Source: Palsa-147 sp963771905
Lineage (GTDB): Bacteria; Acidobacteriota; Terriglobia; Acidiferrales; UBA7541
Length of the DNA: 64,000 nucleotides
Reading direction: 5' to 3'
Assembly: GCA_963771905.1 (NCBI GenBank)
Contig: CAVYVI010000003.1
Location: 62,001 to 126,000 of the forward strand
Under the pieces are notes generated by a model. It worked only from the letters and a program-made list of their open reading frames with translations, did no database searches and had not been told where the DNA came from. Numbering within the stretch: the first letter of the stretch is position 1; each line of letters starts with the position of its first letter. Below, piece by piece: positions 1-8,926 of this stretch. The position numbers and the translations under genes were made by a program.

Positions 1-1
1 A

Positions 2-439
2 TCCTGGCTCGGCGCGCTGACCGCGATTCTGGATGCATGCGCGCTCACAATCGTGGGAGTGGAAGGCGCTTGCGTGAAGCAGGCGCAATTGACATTCGCG
101 ATGACGCGCCACGCCGTCGTTGATCTCGCGCAAATTTTCAAAGCGCCGCCGCTCACACCCCGGCACGATCGTTTGCCTCCGGCCGATCTGCTGCGTATGC
201 GCGAAATGCTGCGCCAAGCCGGCTTGAAAATTCGGACTGGCCCGGCGGAAGACGAAAAACTCGCTCAACTTCGCAACATGTACGAGCCTTACGTGAACGC
301 CCTCGCGGACTTCCTCGCGATAAACGTGCCGCCATGGATTCACCCGAAAAGCGTTACGGACAACTGGCGCACCAGCGTATGGAGCCGGATTGCGGATGCG
401 CCTGGAGATGAATCTTCCGCATCTGACAATCATCTATAG
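2..439 (+). CDS. C-terminal part of a possible two-TM ion-channel-like protein (5' truncated)
   Basis: The reading frame is open from the first bases of the window, so the gene starts upstream and only about 145 C-terminal residues are visible. The start of the visible part (WLGALTAILDACALTIVG) could be the end of a membrane helix. It is followed by a soluble tail rich in charged helices, with a segment MYEPYVNALADFLAI near the end. This layout recalls cytoplasmic tails annotated next to two-TM potassium-channel modules in soil bacteria, but no selectivity filter lies in the window, so function is a guess. An internal ATG at 53 would give 128 aa and is unlikely to be the true start. The stop at 437-439 is 59 nt before the downstream thioesterase start. 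Confidence 0.4.
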   Translation, partial: SWLGALTAILDACALTIVGVEGACVKQAQLTFAMTRHAVVDLAQIFKAPPLTPRHDRLPPADLLRMREMLRQAGLKIRTGPAEDEKLAQLRNMYEPYVNALADFLAINVPPWIHPKSVTDNWRTSVWSRIADAPGDESSASDNHL

Positions 440-498
440 TCCTTTCGCGTCTCGCTGGACCGAAGGCGCGGCGCCATTCCGCCACGAGGTGATTGCCG

Positions 499-936
499 AT
501 GTCGACGATGCTCGAGCGACTTGAACGCACTCTTCGCGGAGAAGCCCCTCCACCTCCCATTGCGCGGCTGATCGGCTTCGACCTGATCGCGGTGCGCGTC
601 GGCGAAGCTGTCGTCCGCCTCGAGGCCGGCGAAAAGCACGCTAATCCGATGGGCACTCTTCACGGCGGCATCTTGTGTGATATTGCGGACGCTGCGATGG
701 GCATGGCCTACGCCTCGACGCTTGAGGAAGGCGAATCGTTCACCACGCTCGAACTGAAAATCAACTTTCTGAAGCCGGTCTGGACCGATGGACTCAGCGC
801 GATCGGGCGCGTCGTGCAACGCGGCAAAACCGTGGGCCTGGCGGATTGCACGGTGACGAATTCCAAAGGTGATCGCGTCGCCTACGCGACTTCCACGCGC
901 ATGACTCTTCGCGGGGAAAAGGCGCAAGGACGCTGA
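499..936 (+). CDS. PaaI-family hotdog thioesterase
   Basis: A 145-residue single-domain hotdog-fold protein, the usual size for PaaI/YdiI-type acyl-CoA thioesterases, which hydrolyse acyl- or aryl-CoA in the cytoplasm. The signature HANPMGTLHGGILCDIADAA (about residues 50-69) carries the HGG motif of the central helix; the Asp after it is the usual acidic catalytic residue. Later strands TTLELKINFLKPV and ATSTRMTLRG fit the fold. A TTG at 493 is in frame, but AGGTGA at 488-492 (anti-SD complement AGGTGAT) lies 6-7 nt before ATG 499, so ATG 499 is chosen. The substrate cannot be read from the sequence. Confidence 0.85.
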   Translation: MSTMLERLERTLRGEAPPPPIARLIGFDLIAVRVGEAVVRLEAGEKHANPMGTLHGGILCDIADAAMGMAYASTLEEGESFTTLELKINFLKPVWTDGLSAIGRVVQRGKTVGLADCTVTNSKGDRVAYATSTRMTLRGEKAQGR

Positions 937-1036
937 GGCGCGGGTTTGGCTCCTGCTCGCGAACGGGTTGGTCTGATCGCGTCCCTGGGCGAGTGCCCCA
1001 TTTGTGACTCGCAGAGAGAGTCGCCCTCTTGTGTTT

Positions 1037-1558
1037 TCAATGAGTTGGAGCATCTTCTAATTTCTCTGTGTGACTCCCAGAAACGCTCATCGGCGCGGGC
1101 TCAAGCTCGGGCCTGGGTTCTGCGTCGGGCGCGGCATTGGGCCCGGGCTGGGACGCGCGTTCACGGGTGACGATGGTGTGATGGGCCGGATCAATCCATT
1201 TGCCGTCATCGTTAATCCGAGTGTGGGCAATTACGGCACGGATGATGGTGTCGCCCGTGACTTTGACGTGGCCTGCACGCTCGATGAGGCTTTCCAGGGC
1301 GAATCGGAGGGTGTGCCTGCGGCGTTCCCATAAGCCGGTGGCGTGAGCGTGCCGGTAAATCGTCTGGCGATCGTACAGCTTATGCTGTTCGGCGATGTCG
1401 GCTGGGCTGACCCAGCGGAGGAAGTCCTCTTCGATGGCGTCGCGGTGCGCGTGGCGGCAAATGGCGCAGACGCGCTTGTGTCGGTTTAGGTTGGCCCTCC
1501 GGCGGGCTGGCCGGGCGTCGTCCGCGGCGCGTTTGCGATGTTTGTTTTTGATGGTCAT
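1037..1558 (-). CDS. Hypothetical small HTH-like protein with N-terminal Cys pair
   Basis: A 173-residue protein with a very basic N-terminus (KNKHRKRAADDARPARRRAN), then a CAICRHAHRD segment that could hold a metal, followed by a helix-turn-helix-like stretch (SPADIAEQHKLYDRQTIYRHA, about residues 50-71). The C-terminal 45 residues are Pro/Ala/Glu-rich and probably disordered. The composition suggests a DNA-binding protein, similar in style to small HTH proteins of phage or transposon context, but no family is assigned. ATG at 1558 is preceded by AAGG close to the start codon. It faces the thioesterase convergently. Two GACTC/GAGTC inverted repeats lie in and just past its 3' end (about 1010-1080). 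Confidence 0.55.
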   Translation of the reverse strand: MTIKNKHRKRAADDARPARRRANLNRHKRVCAICRHAHRDAIEEDFLRWVSPADIAEQHKLYDRQTIYRHAHATGLWERRRHTLRFALESLIERAGHVKVTGDTIIRAVIAHTRINDDGKWIDPAHHTIVTRERASQPGPNAAPDAEPRPELEPAPMSVSGSHTEKLEDAPTH

Positions 1559-1837
1559 GGCCTTGAATTCAGGCTAGCGCAAAGTTTGGAAAAAGAAAAA
1601 TCCACAGACGTGTTGAAAGATGCGGCAAGATATTGCGAATCAGGGGTTTGAAAGTATCCGTATTAATTCATTTCGGACTAGTACGTCCAATAGCGCAAAG
1701 TTGAGGAGACTTTTCGCGGCGCCCAGGCCCGCGGCGCCTAAATGGAAGTCCAATCGCACTCTTGCGCAGGCGTCCATTTTGTCTTTTGCACATGGGCAAG
1801 CCCGCGCGCCGGGCCAATCCGGGGCCAAAAATCCGTG

Positions 1838-1846
1838 TGTTATACT
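1838..1846 (+). promoter_or_regulatory. Probable extended -10 promoter for ilvE
   Basis: TGTTATACT matches an extended -10 (TGn-TATACT), about 50 nt before the chosen ilvE start. No good -35 is seen upstream, as expected for extended -10 promoters. The rest of 1559-1837 holds no convincing gene. Confidence 0.4.
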
Positions 1847-1895
1847 TTCGCTTGCGGCCAGAAGAGAAGAATCACGGGTTCGATGGAGAGCGGCG

Positions 1896-2843
1896 ATGGC
1901 GTTGAAAAAGACCGACAAGATCTGGCACAACGGCAAGCTGATTAACTGGGACGACGCGAAAATTCACGTCATTTCGCACGTGGTCAGCTACGCCTCGTCC
2001 GTCTTCGAAGGCATCCGCTGCTACGACACGCCGCAGGGCCCCGCCATTTTCCGTCTTCGCGAACACATGCAGCGCTTGATCCACTCCGCGTACATCTACA
2101 GGATGGAACTCCCGTTCAAACTTGATGAGATTTGCAATGGCGCGATGGATCTGGTGCGCGGCAACAAGCTCGATTCCTGTTATATCCGCCCGATCGTTCT
2201 TCGCGGCTACGGCGATGCGGGAATCAATCCGTTCAATTGTCCCGTCGAAGTTTACATGGCGTGCTGGGAGTGGGGCCGGTATCTGGGCGATGCAGCGATG
2301 AGCGACGGGGTCAGCGTGTGCGTGAGTTCCTGGCAGCGTCCCGCACCCAATACGATTCCGCAGATGGCGAAGGCCGCGGGTAATTACATGAACTCGGCGC
2401 TGATTCGCATGGAAGCAATGATCAACGGCTACGACGAAGGCATCGCGCTCGACGTCAACGGCCACGTCAGCGAAGGCTCCGGAGAGAATCTTTTCGTCGT
2501 GAAGGACGGCATCCTCTTTACGCCACCTCTCGCGAACGGTCCGCTTCCCGGCATCACGCGCGATTCCATCATGAAGCTTTGCCGCGATCTGAAAATTACC
2601 GTGCAGGAGCAAACCATTCCGCGCGAAATGCTGTACATCGCCGACGAGCTCTTTTTCGCCGGCACTGCTGTGGAAGTAACGCCGATTCGCGCGGTCGACA
2701 AGATCAAGATCGGCAGCGGCACGCGCGGCCCGCTCACGCAGCAGTTGCAGGAAGAATTCTTCGCGCTGACGAGCGGGCAGAAGCCCGATCGCTACGGGTG
2801 GCTCTCACCTGTGCGCGTTCCCGAGGGCGCCGCGGTCCGGTAG
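1896..2843 (+). CDS. ilvE: Branched-chain amino acid aminotransferase
   Basis: A class IV PLP aminotransferase that transfers the amino group between glutamate and the 2-oxo acids of Leu, Ile and Val, the last step of their synthesis. The 315-residue product matches the usual IlvE length. Recognisable parts are the N-terminal KIWHNGKLINWDDAKIHVIS, FEGIRCYDT, the PLP lysine in MAKAAGNYMNS (Lys159 from this start), SEGSGENLFVVKDG for phosphate binding, and LPGITRDS. The frame runs open to 1620, but residues before 1896 look non-coding; GGAGAG at 1885-1890 and homology-like sequence beginning MALKKTDKIW place the start at ATG 1896. It is monocistronic as far as can be seen, with an extended -10 upstream. 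Confidence 0.95.
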   Translation: MALKKTDKIWHNGKLINWDDAKIHVISHVVSYASSVFEGIRCYDTPQGPAIFRLREHMQRLIHSAYIYRMELPFKLDEICNGAMDLVRGNKLDSCYIRPIVLRGYGDAGINPFNCPVEVYMACWEWGRYLGDAAMSDGVSVCVSSWQRPAPNTIPQMAKAAGNYMNSALIRMEAMINGYDEGIALDVNGHVSEGSGENLFVVKDGILFTPPLANGPLPGITRDSIMKLCRDLKITVQEQTIPREMLYIADELFFAGTAVEVTPIRAVDKIKIGSGTRGPLTQQLQEEFFALTSGQKPDRYGWLSPVRVPEGAAVR

Positions 2844-2989
2844 GATTTCGAATTCCGCAGTTGCATCGGCTGCGTAGCTTCGTTTCCATAGTTCCGTGCC
2901 GCATCTTCCGGCCCCGCAGCTTCGCTTCAATCGTCGCGACTCCGTTTTGACTCGACTCCCCCGATTCAGTAGAATCGCGCGCGAACTGG

Positions 2990-3721
2990 ATGCGTCCCTC
3001 TTTGCGCGGACAGCACCGGAGGCAATCTTTGTACAATTTGCCGCAAAAATTGCTGGCCGAAGTTTTCGGTACTTTCACACTTACGTTCGCAGGCGCGGGC
3101 GCGATTTGCACCGATCAGTATCTCCACGCGCTGGGGCAGCACGGTTCCGGAATTGTGGGCATCGCTCTCGGTTACGGACTTGCGGTGGCGATCGGCATCA
3201 CGGCCGTTGGGCATATTTCGGGAGGGCACTTCAACCCGGCGGTTACGATCGGCTTTTGGGTGACGAAGAAAATCAGTACGCTCGACGCCATTCTGTACTG
3301 GATTGCGCAGTTGCTCGGCACCACCCTCGCCGCGTATTTTCTGAGTCTCTGCATCCCGGAATCGATCTGGCGAGGAGTGCAGTTGGGCGCGCCGAGTCTC
3401 GCCGACGGTTTTTCGCGGACGCACGGCATTCTGCTCGAAGCCGTTGCCACATTTCTGTTGGTGTTCGTGTTTTTTGCGACCGCGGTGGACCCGAATGGCG
3501 GGTTCCACAAAATATCGGGGTTCGCGATCGGGCTCACGGTCACCATCGACGTGCTCGTCGCAGGCCCGTTTACGGGTGCCGCGATGAATCCCGCGCGGGC
3601 CTTCGGCCCCGCTCTCGCCGGGCATTATTGGGCGAATCAGGGCGTGTATTGGGTCGGGCCGCTGATTGGCGGTGTCCTCGCGGGCTGGATCTACAACAGT
3701 TTCCTCCTGAAAGACGCCTGA
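2990..3721 (+). CDS. Aquaporin / MIP-family channel
   Basis: A 243-residue six-helix membrane channel of the major intrinsic protein family, which moves water or small neutral solutes across the inner membrane. Both NPA boxes are present: HFNPAVT (about residues 80-86) and AAMNPARAFGP (about 198-208). The arginine after the second NPA (NPAR) is the selectivity-filter residue. GHISGGH before the first NPA is typical of the AqpZ/plant-like branch, which favours water over glycerol. The first 17 residues are basic and have no clear Shine-Dalgarno; a start a little downstream is possible. It stands between ilvE and pilT in the same direction, with no sign of shared function. Confidence 0.9.
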   Translation: MRPSLRGQHRRQSLYNLPQKLLAEVFGTFTLTFAGAGAICTDQYLHALGQHGSGIVGIALGYGLAVAIGITAVGHISGGHFNPAVTIGFWVTKKISTLDAILYWIAQLLGTTLAAYFLSLCIPESIWRGVQLGAPSLADGFSRTHGILLEAVATFLLVFVFFATAVDPNGGFHKISGFAIGLTVTIDVLVAGPFTGAAMNPARAFGPALAGHYWANQGVYWVGPLIGGVLAGWIYNSFLLKDA

Positions 3722-3825
3722 ACGTCCGGGGTTAACGATCTCGAACTATCGTAGCCCGGCACACTTGCTGCACCCTCACCCGCATGCTACGTTGGCCAAG
3801 ATTCGGGTGAGAGGACTTTCCGTGC

Positions 3826-4968
3826 ATGGCTACCGTAATTGATGATCTCCTGCGACGCGCCGTCGAAAATAAAGCGTCTGACCTTCACCTGAAGGTAGGC
3901 AATCATCCCTATCTGCGCGTCGACGGCATCCTGAATCCGATCAGCGACGTTCCGCGCATCACGCCGGAAGAAATGCTGTCGATGGCGTTCAGCATGATGA
4001 CCAACCGGCAGAAACAGAAATTCAAAGAGACGGCCGAGCTGGATATGGCGTACGGCGTCGCCGGACTGGGCCGCTTTCGCGTGAACGTATTTCAGCAGCG
4101 CGGGAATGTGGGGATGGTGCTGCGCGTCATTCCGACGAAAATCCGGACGATTGAAGAACTCGAGCTGCCGCGCGTCCTGAATAAAATTTGCGAAGAGCAG
4201 CGCGGGATGGTGCTGGTTACGGGAACGACCGGATCCGGTAAGTCGACGACGCTCGCCGCCATCATTGACCGGATCAACTCGCTGCGCCAGGAACATATTA
4301 TTACGATTGAAGACCCGATCGAATATTTGCATCGCGACAAGAAGGGATTCATCAACCAGCGCGAAGTCGAAGTCGATACCTCGAGTTTTTCCACCGCGCT
4401 GCGCGCTGCCCTGCGTCAAGACCCGGACGTGATTCTCGTGGGCGAAATGCGCGACATCGAAACGATTCAGACGGCGTTGCTCGCCGCCGAAACGGGCCAC
4501 CTCGTGCTTTCCACCTTGCACACTCTCGATGCGACGGAAACGATTCAACGCATCATCGCCGTGTTTCCGCCGCCCGAGCAGAAGCAGATTCGCTTGCAGC
4601 TTGCGACCACGCTGCGCTCCGTGGTCAGCCAACGGCTGGTTCGCCGCAGCGATGGCACCGGCCGCGTACCGGCTGTCGAAGTGATGATCGCGACCGGATA
4701 CATACGGGATTGCATCGTCAATCCCGACAAGACGCGACTGATTCGCGATGCGATCGCCGCGGGCACCAGCCAATACGGCATGCAGACTTTCGACCAGTCG
4801 ATCTTCGATCTCTATTCCCGCGGGCTGATTACGCTCGAAGAAGCGATCATGCGGGCATCGAATCCGGACGAGTTCCGGCTGCGCATTCAGGGCGTGCGCT
4901 CGACCGCCGATGCGGCGCGCGAAGAGATGGAGCGCGCGATCAACGAATTCGAGCGCAGCGGGCGGTAA
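3826..4968 (+). CDS. pilT: Type IV pilus retraction ATPase PilT
   Basis: A 380-residue hexameric secretion ATPase that depolymerises the type IV pilus for twitching motility. It acts at the cytoplasmic face of the inner membrane. The N-terminal PAS-like domain carries the ASDLHLKVGNHPYLRVDG signature. Catalytic elements in order: Walker A GTTGSGKST (133-141), Asp box ITIEDPIEY (about 159-167), Walker B DVILVGEMRD (201-210), His box GHLVLSTLHT (224-233), and the C-terminal LIRDAIAAG/FDQS region. The length and GEMRD box separate it from PilB. AGAGGA at 3810-3815 precedes ATG 3826. No pil assembly genes flank it, as is common for stand-alone pilT. Confidence 0.95.
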   Translation: MATVIDDLLRRAVENKASDLHLKVGNHPYLRVDGILNPISDVPRITPEEMLSMAFSMMTNRQKQKFKETAELDMAYGVAGLGRFRVNVFQQRGNVGMVLRVIPTKIRTIEELELPRVLNKICEEQRGMVLVTGTTGSGKSTTLAAIIDRINSLRQEHIITIEDPIEYLHRDKKGFINQREVEVDTSSFSTALRAALRQDPDVILVGEMRDIETIQTALLAAETGHLVLSTLHTLDATETIQRIIAVFPPPEQKQIRLQLATTLRSVVSQRLVRRSDGTGRVPAVEVMIATGYIRDCIVNPDKTRLIRDAIAAGTSQYGMQTFDQSIFDLYSRGLITLEEAIMRASNPDEFRLRIQGVRSTADAAREEMERAINEFERSGR

Positions 4969-5137
4969 GCTGCCTTTTGTTCCTGCTGCGTAGCGCTTTG
5001 CGTTTTCCGCCGGCTGGCTTTCAAGTTCCGCGAACCCGATAACGCAAATTCTGTTTTCGCCTATCTGCGTGGTTCGCCGCACCGCTTGATTCCCCGCCCA
5101 GCTTGATTCGCTGAATCGTTCCGCCTATCGTGTTCTT

Positions 5138-5668
5138 GTGGCCTTTCGAACTCCGAAGAAGCTCGGCACGGAATCGGAATTGTACGGCGCGGCTATGCGC
5201 GCCTTGATGCGCCGCGCGCATTCGGTGCATGAAATGCGCGAGCTGCTCGAGCGGCGCGCGGAGCGCGTCGAGGACGTTCGGCCGGTGCTCGACCGGCTCA
5301 AGCAGCATCGCTACCTCGACGACGCACGCTTCGCCGCGGATTATGCGCGAATTCACGCTCGCGCGCGCCGCCAGGGGCGCTATCGCATCGCGCGCGAACT
5401 CCGCACGCGCGGCGTGCCCGACCGGCACATCGAAGCGGCGCTTGAAGCAGCGTTTGCCGAAACGAATGAGGTGGAACTGGTGCGCGCCCGGCTCAAGCGC
5501 AAACTGGCGCAATTTCGCGGGCCAATCGACGAGCGGAAGGCGGCGTCGCTTTACCGCAGCCTGCTTCGCGCGGGCTTCTCGAGCGATTCAATCCGAAGCG
5601 AGCTGCGCCTCGCGCGGATCGAAGCCAAGGCGCTTGCCACTTTGCCGGATATGGTCGAGGAAGATTGA
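5138..5668 (+). CDS. recX: Regulatory protein RecX
   Basis: A 176-residue all-helical protein of the RecX family, which binds RecA filaments and limits recombinase and SOS activity. Signature pieces are AMRALMRRAHSVHEMRELL, HRYLDDARFAADYARIHAR (RecX core, about residues 57-75) and GRYRIARELRTRGVPDRHIEAAL. Three tandem three-helix repeats fit the length. The start is a GTG; there is no clear ribosome-binding site, but upstream sequence in this frame does not extend the RecX similarity. recA is not in the window, so the gene is unlinked from it, as in many phyla. Confidence 0.9.
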   Translation: MAFRTPKKLGTESELYGAAMRALMRRAHSVHEMRELLERRAERVEDVRPVLDRLKQHRYLDDARFAADYARIHARARRQGRYRIARELRTRGVPDRHIEAALEAAFAETNEVELVRARLKRKLAQFRGPIDERKAASLYRSLLRAGFSSDSIRSELRLARIEAKALATLPDMVEED

Positions 5669-5699
5669 GGCTGATGGCTGTTTGAATGACGCCCCTAGG

Positions 5700-5900
5700 T
5701 TATGCGGTTCGCGGCCCGCGGAGAATGCGAGCCGGGAGGAAAATAATCGCGCGGACCAAGTCCAGCGCGCCTTCGACCGCGATGCCGACCAGACGGAACG
5801 GCAGCAAAAGCAGCCATACGATCGGATAGAGAATCAGCGCCAGAATGGCCAGCGGCCAACATAGAATCAGCAGAATGCACCACAGCAGAAATTTGATCAT
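5700..5900 (-). CDS. Small hydrophobic membrane protein, unknown function
   Basis: A 66-residue protein that is almost all membrane: MIKFLLWCILLILCWPLAIL and a second hydrophobic stretch VWLLLLPFRLVGIAV, then an amphipathic tail ending in basic residues. AAGGGG sits 8 nt before the ATG on the minus strand, supporting translation. It faces recX tail to tail. No family is recognised and no partner gene is adjacent. Confidence 0.6.
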   Translation of the reverse strand: MIKFLLWCILLILCWPLAILALILYPIVWLLLLPFRLVGIAVEGALDLVRAIIFLPARILRGPRTA

Positions 5901-6052
5901 GTTCGCCCCTTAGCCTGACATATATAGGTACGCATTCGCCATCAATTTCGTTCCGTTCAGCTCAGGCGAACTTTGGTGCGGGCCGTCGCGTTCATTGATA
6001 CGCTCAAATGCCTCTGCCATAATGAGGCGATTCTACCTTCTCCGAGGAAAAC

Positions 6053-8838
6053 TTGACCGGCAACGAGATTCGAGAAACATTTCTGAAATTCTTCGAGGCG
6101 AAGGGCCATCGCCGCGTGCGCAGCTCTTCGCTCGTCCCGGCGAACGATCCCACGCTGCTGTTCACGAACGCCGGGATGAACCAGTTCAAGGACGTTTTCC
6201 TCGGGCTCGAACAGCGCGAATACAAACGTGCGACGACGTGCCAGAAATGCGTGCGCGCCGGCGGGAAGCACAACGACCTTGAAAACGTCGGGTTCACGAA
6301 CCGCCATCACACGTTTTTCGAAATGCTGGGGAATTTTTCGTTCGGCGATTATTTCAAGAAGGACGCGATCGCGTTTGCGTGGGAGCTGGTCACGTCGCCG
6401 AAGTGGTTCGGCATTCCGAAGGAGAAACTCTACGTGACCGTCTTCGGGGGCGCAGAGGTGGGTCCCGACCAGATTCTGGGAAGCGATCGGGAGTCAGCGG
6501 TTTTTTGGGGAGCATATCCCGAGCTCACGAACCGTGTTGTCGAGGTTCCTGGCCTCAAGGAAAACTTTTGGTCGATGGGTGACACGGGCCCGTGCGGACC
6601 ATGCACAGAGATCTTCTATGATATGGGACCGGCAGCCTCGGACGAAGGTCACCTCGATTGCACCTTCCCATGCGACTGCGGCCGCTACGTTGAAATCTGG
6701 AATCTTGTGTTCATGCAATTCAATCGCGACGCGGGGGAAAGCTAAATCCGCTGCCGAAGCCGTCGGTTGATACAGGCGCGGGGCTCGAGCGGCTCGCGGC
6801 CGTGCTTCAGGGCAAAATCAGCAATTTCGACACGGATCTATTCCGCCCGCTGATGAACGTCGTGCGCTTCAAAGGCAAAGTGTCGATGGGCGATCCTGAT
6901 TCCAGTGCGTCCCTGAGAATCCTTGCCGACCATGCACGCGCCGCAACATTTCTCATTACGGACGGCGTCATGCCTTCGAACGACGGAAGGGGGTACGTGC
7001 TTCGGAAAATAATTCGGCGCGCGCTGCTACACGCCAAAAAACTGTCGAGTTCCTGGACACAACTAATACCCACCTGGAAGCACGTGTTCCCCGACATGGC
7101 GTTCGCAGTTCGCGACGTAATGAAGGACGCCTATCCGGAGTTGTTAGAGTCGTCCCCGCGAGTCAGACAGATTTTGCTAAACGAGGAAGCAAGATTCGAC
7201 AGAACGGTAAACGTCGGGCTGGAGAAGTTTGAAGCGCTCGCCGCAGACTTCAGGGCGAAAATGGCCGCTCACCAGGAGGCTGTGGGACCTTTGCCACGTT
7301 CAGGATGGGCTCCTTTATCTGGCCGTGACGTTTTCAAGCTCTATGACACCTACGGCCTTCCGCGTGATTTCATTGAGGACGTAGCGAGGGATAGCGGGCT
7401 TCAGGTTGACTGGGACCAATATAACCAGGCGATGCTCGAGCAGCGAGAGCGGGCAAGAGCATCCTGGAAAGGCGCGCACAAGGAATCGGCGAATCCGGTT
7501 TACACGAAGCTGGCGGAAACATTCAAGACCGAGCCGGATTTTTACCAAGGTACGGCGACGCGCGACGCGCGGATCGAAGCCATCGTCACGAAGAACGGCC
7601 TCGTCAACGAACTTCCGGCCGGAGCGGAAGGCGAGGTCGTTCTCGATCGCACGACGATCTACGCGGAATCGGGCGGACAAGTCGCCGACACGGGCTCGTT
7701 CTTCGACAACGCGCAATCGCTCGAAATCGCGCAGGTGAAAAGCGCGTATTATCCCGTTTCCGGATTGATCGCGCATCGCGTCGTCGCGAAAGAAAATTTG
7801 CGTCCGGGCGATCGCGTCGCGACCATCGCCGATCCCGTCCGCCGAGCGCGCGACAAACGCAATCACACGGCGACGCACCTGATGCACGCGGCGCTGCGGA
7901 ATATTCTGGGCACGCACGTGAAGCAAGCCGGCTCGCTCGTCGCGCCCGATCATCTGCGCTTCGATTTTTCGCATTTCGCGGCCGTCGATCCGGGCGAGCT
8001 CACGGAGATCGAACAGCAGGTGAACGAGGAAATTCGCCGCAACTACGAAATTCAGACCGACATCATGAACATCGACGAGGCGCTCGCTTCCGGCGCGCTC
8101 GCCTTCTTCGGCGATAAATATCCGGAAGCAAACGTTCGCGTGGTCACCATTCCCGACGCCGAGTATCCGCGCGGCTTCTACAGCAAGGAGCTGTGCGGCG
8201 GAACGCATGTGACGCGCTCGGGCGAAATCGGCATGTTCAAAATCGTGGCGGAGCAATCTGTTGCCGCCGGCGTTCGCCGCGTGGAAGCCATTTCCGGGGA
8301 CCGCGCCGTGGCCGAATACGTGAAGGCACTGGATACCCTCCGCAAGGTCGCTGGCGCCCTCAACGCGGGCCAGGATGAGGTCCTGGCAGTAGTGGAGCGC
8401 CAGTCGCAGACCATCCGGCAGCTCGAGAAACAATTGGAGGCCCTGAAGCGAAAATCGGCGGGCTCCATGGTAGATTCGCTTCTCGAGGGCGCACGCAAGG
8501 TGAAAGATGTAAACCTATTGGCTTCAGCAGTTTCCGGAGTAGATCGCGATGCCTTGCGCCAGCTGGTCGATTCCCTTCGCCAGAAGATGGGTTCCGGAGT
8601 CGTAGTTCTCGGCACCGCCGATGACGGCAAAGTGGCTCTAATCACAGGAGTTACTAAGGATCTGACATCCCGCGTCCACGCGGGCAAGCTGATCCAGGAA
8701 CTGGCCAAGAAAGTTGGTGGCTCCGGAGGGGGCCGGCCTGATCTGGCCGAGGCTGGCGGAAAAGACACATCCGCTTTAGAAAGTGCTATGTCCGAGGTTC
8801 CGGCCCTCCTGGAACGAATGTTACAATCGGACCTGTAG
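6053..8838 (+). CDS. alaS: Alanyl-tRNA synthetase, split by a one-base frameshift
   Basis: Charges tRNA-Ala with alanine; essential. The first frame (6053-6745, 230 codons) carries the N-terminal catalytic core: FLKFFEAKGHRRV, TLLFTNAGMNQFKD, ATTCQKCVRAGGKHND and SMGDTGPCGPCTE. It stops at TAA 6743-6745. The sequence then continues in the next frame from about 6736 (GKLNPLPKPSVDTGAGLERLAAVLQG) through the rest of the catalytic domain, the editing domain with HTATHL and CGGTH metal ligands, and the C-Ala domain with GGGRPDLAEAGG. Restoring one G in the G5 run at 6733-6737 gives DAGGKLNP and about 928 aa, near family length. TTG 6053 is the start, with GAGGAAA at 6044-6050. The break is either a sequencing error in a homopolymer, a real mutation, or -1 slippage (GGG to GGG), which would give the same protein. 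Confidence 0.9.
6733..6745 (+). other. Frameshift site in alaS (G5 run and premature TAA)
   Basis: Five G residues (6733-6737) straddle the point where the alaS frame changes. Frame 0 reads GCG GGG GAA AGC TAA; a -1 shift after GGG reads GGA AAG CTA AAT, matching the conserved Gly-Lys-Leu-Asn of AlaS. The second frame has no good start of its own in context, since conserved residues continue directly across the join. Confidence 0.85.
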
Positions 8839-8926
8839 CGCCAGAAACGCACCGGGAGGTCCTCCCTTCCGGGCGCGGATGTGTCTTTCGTTCGGAAGTG
8901 GGAAGTTCTGCCTTTCCCTTGTGCTG

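Noticed and set aside
1000..1085. GTGACTC-rich stretches near 1010 and 1065 as further copies of the operator motif
   Set aside because: They lack GTTAGTC and the fixed 15-nt spacing, so they do not fit the three-site motif.
3787..5082. 431-codon minus-strand frame opposite pilT
   Set aside because: Antisense shadow; no domain features, while pilT has all ATPase motifs.
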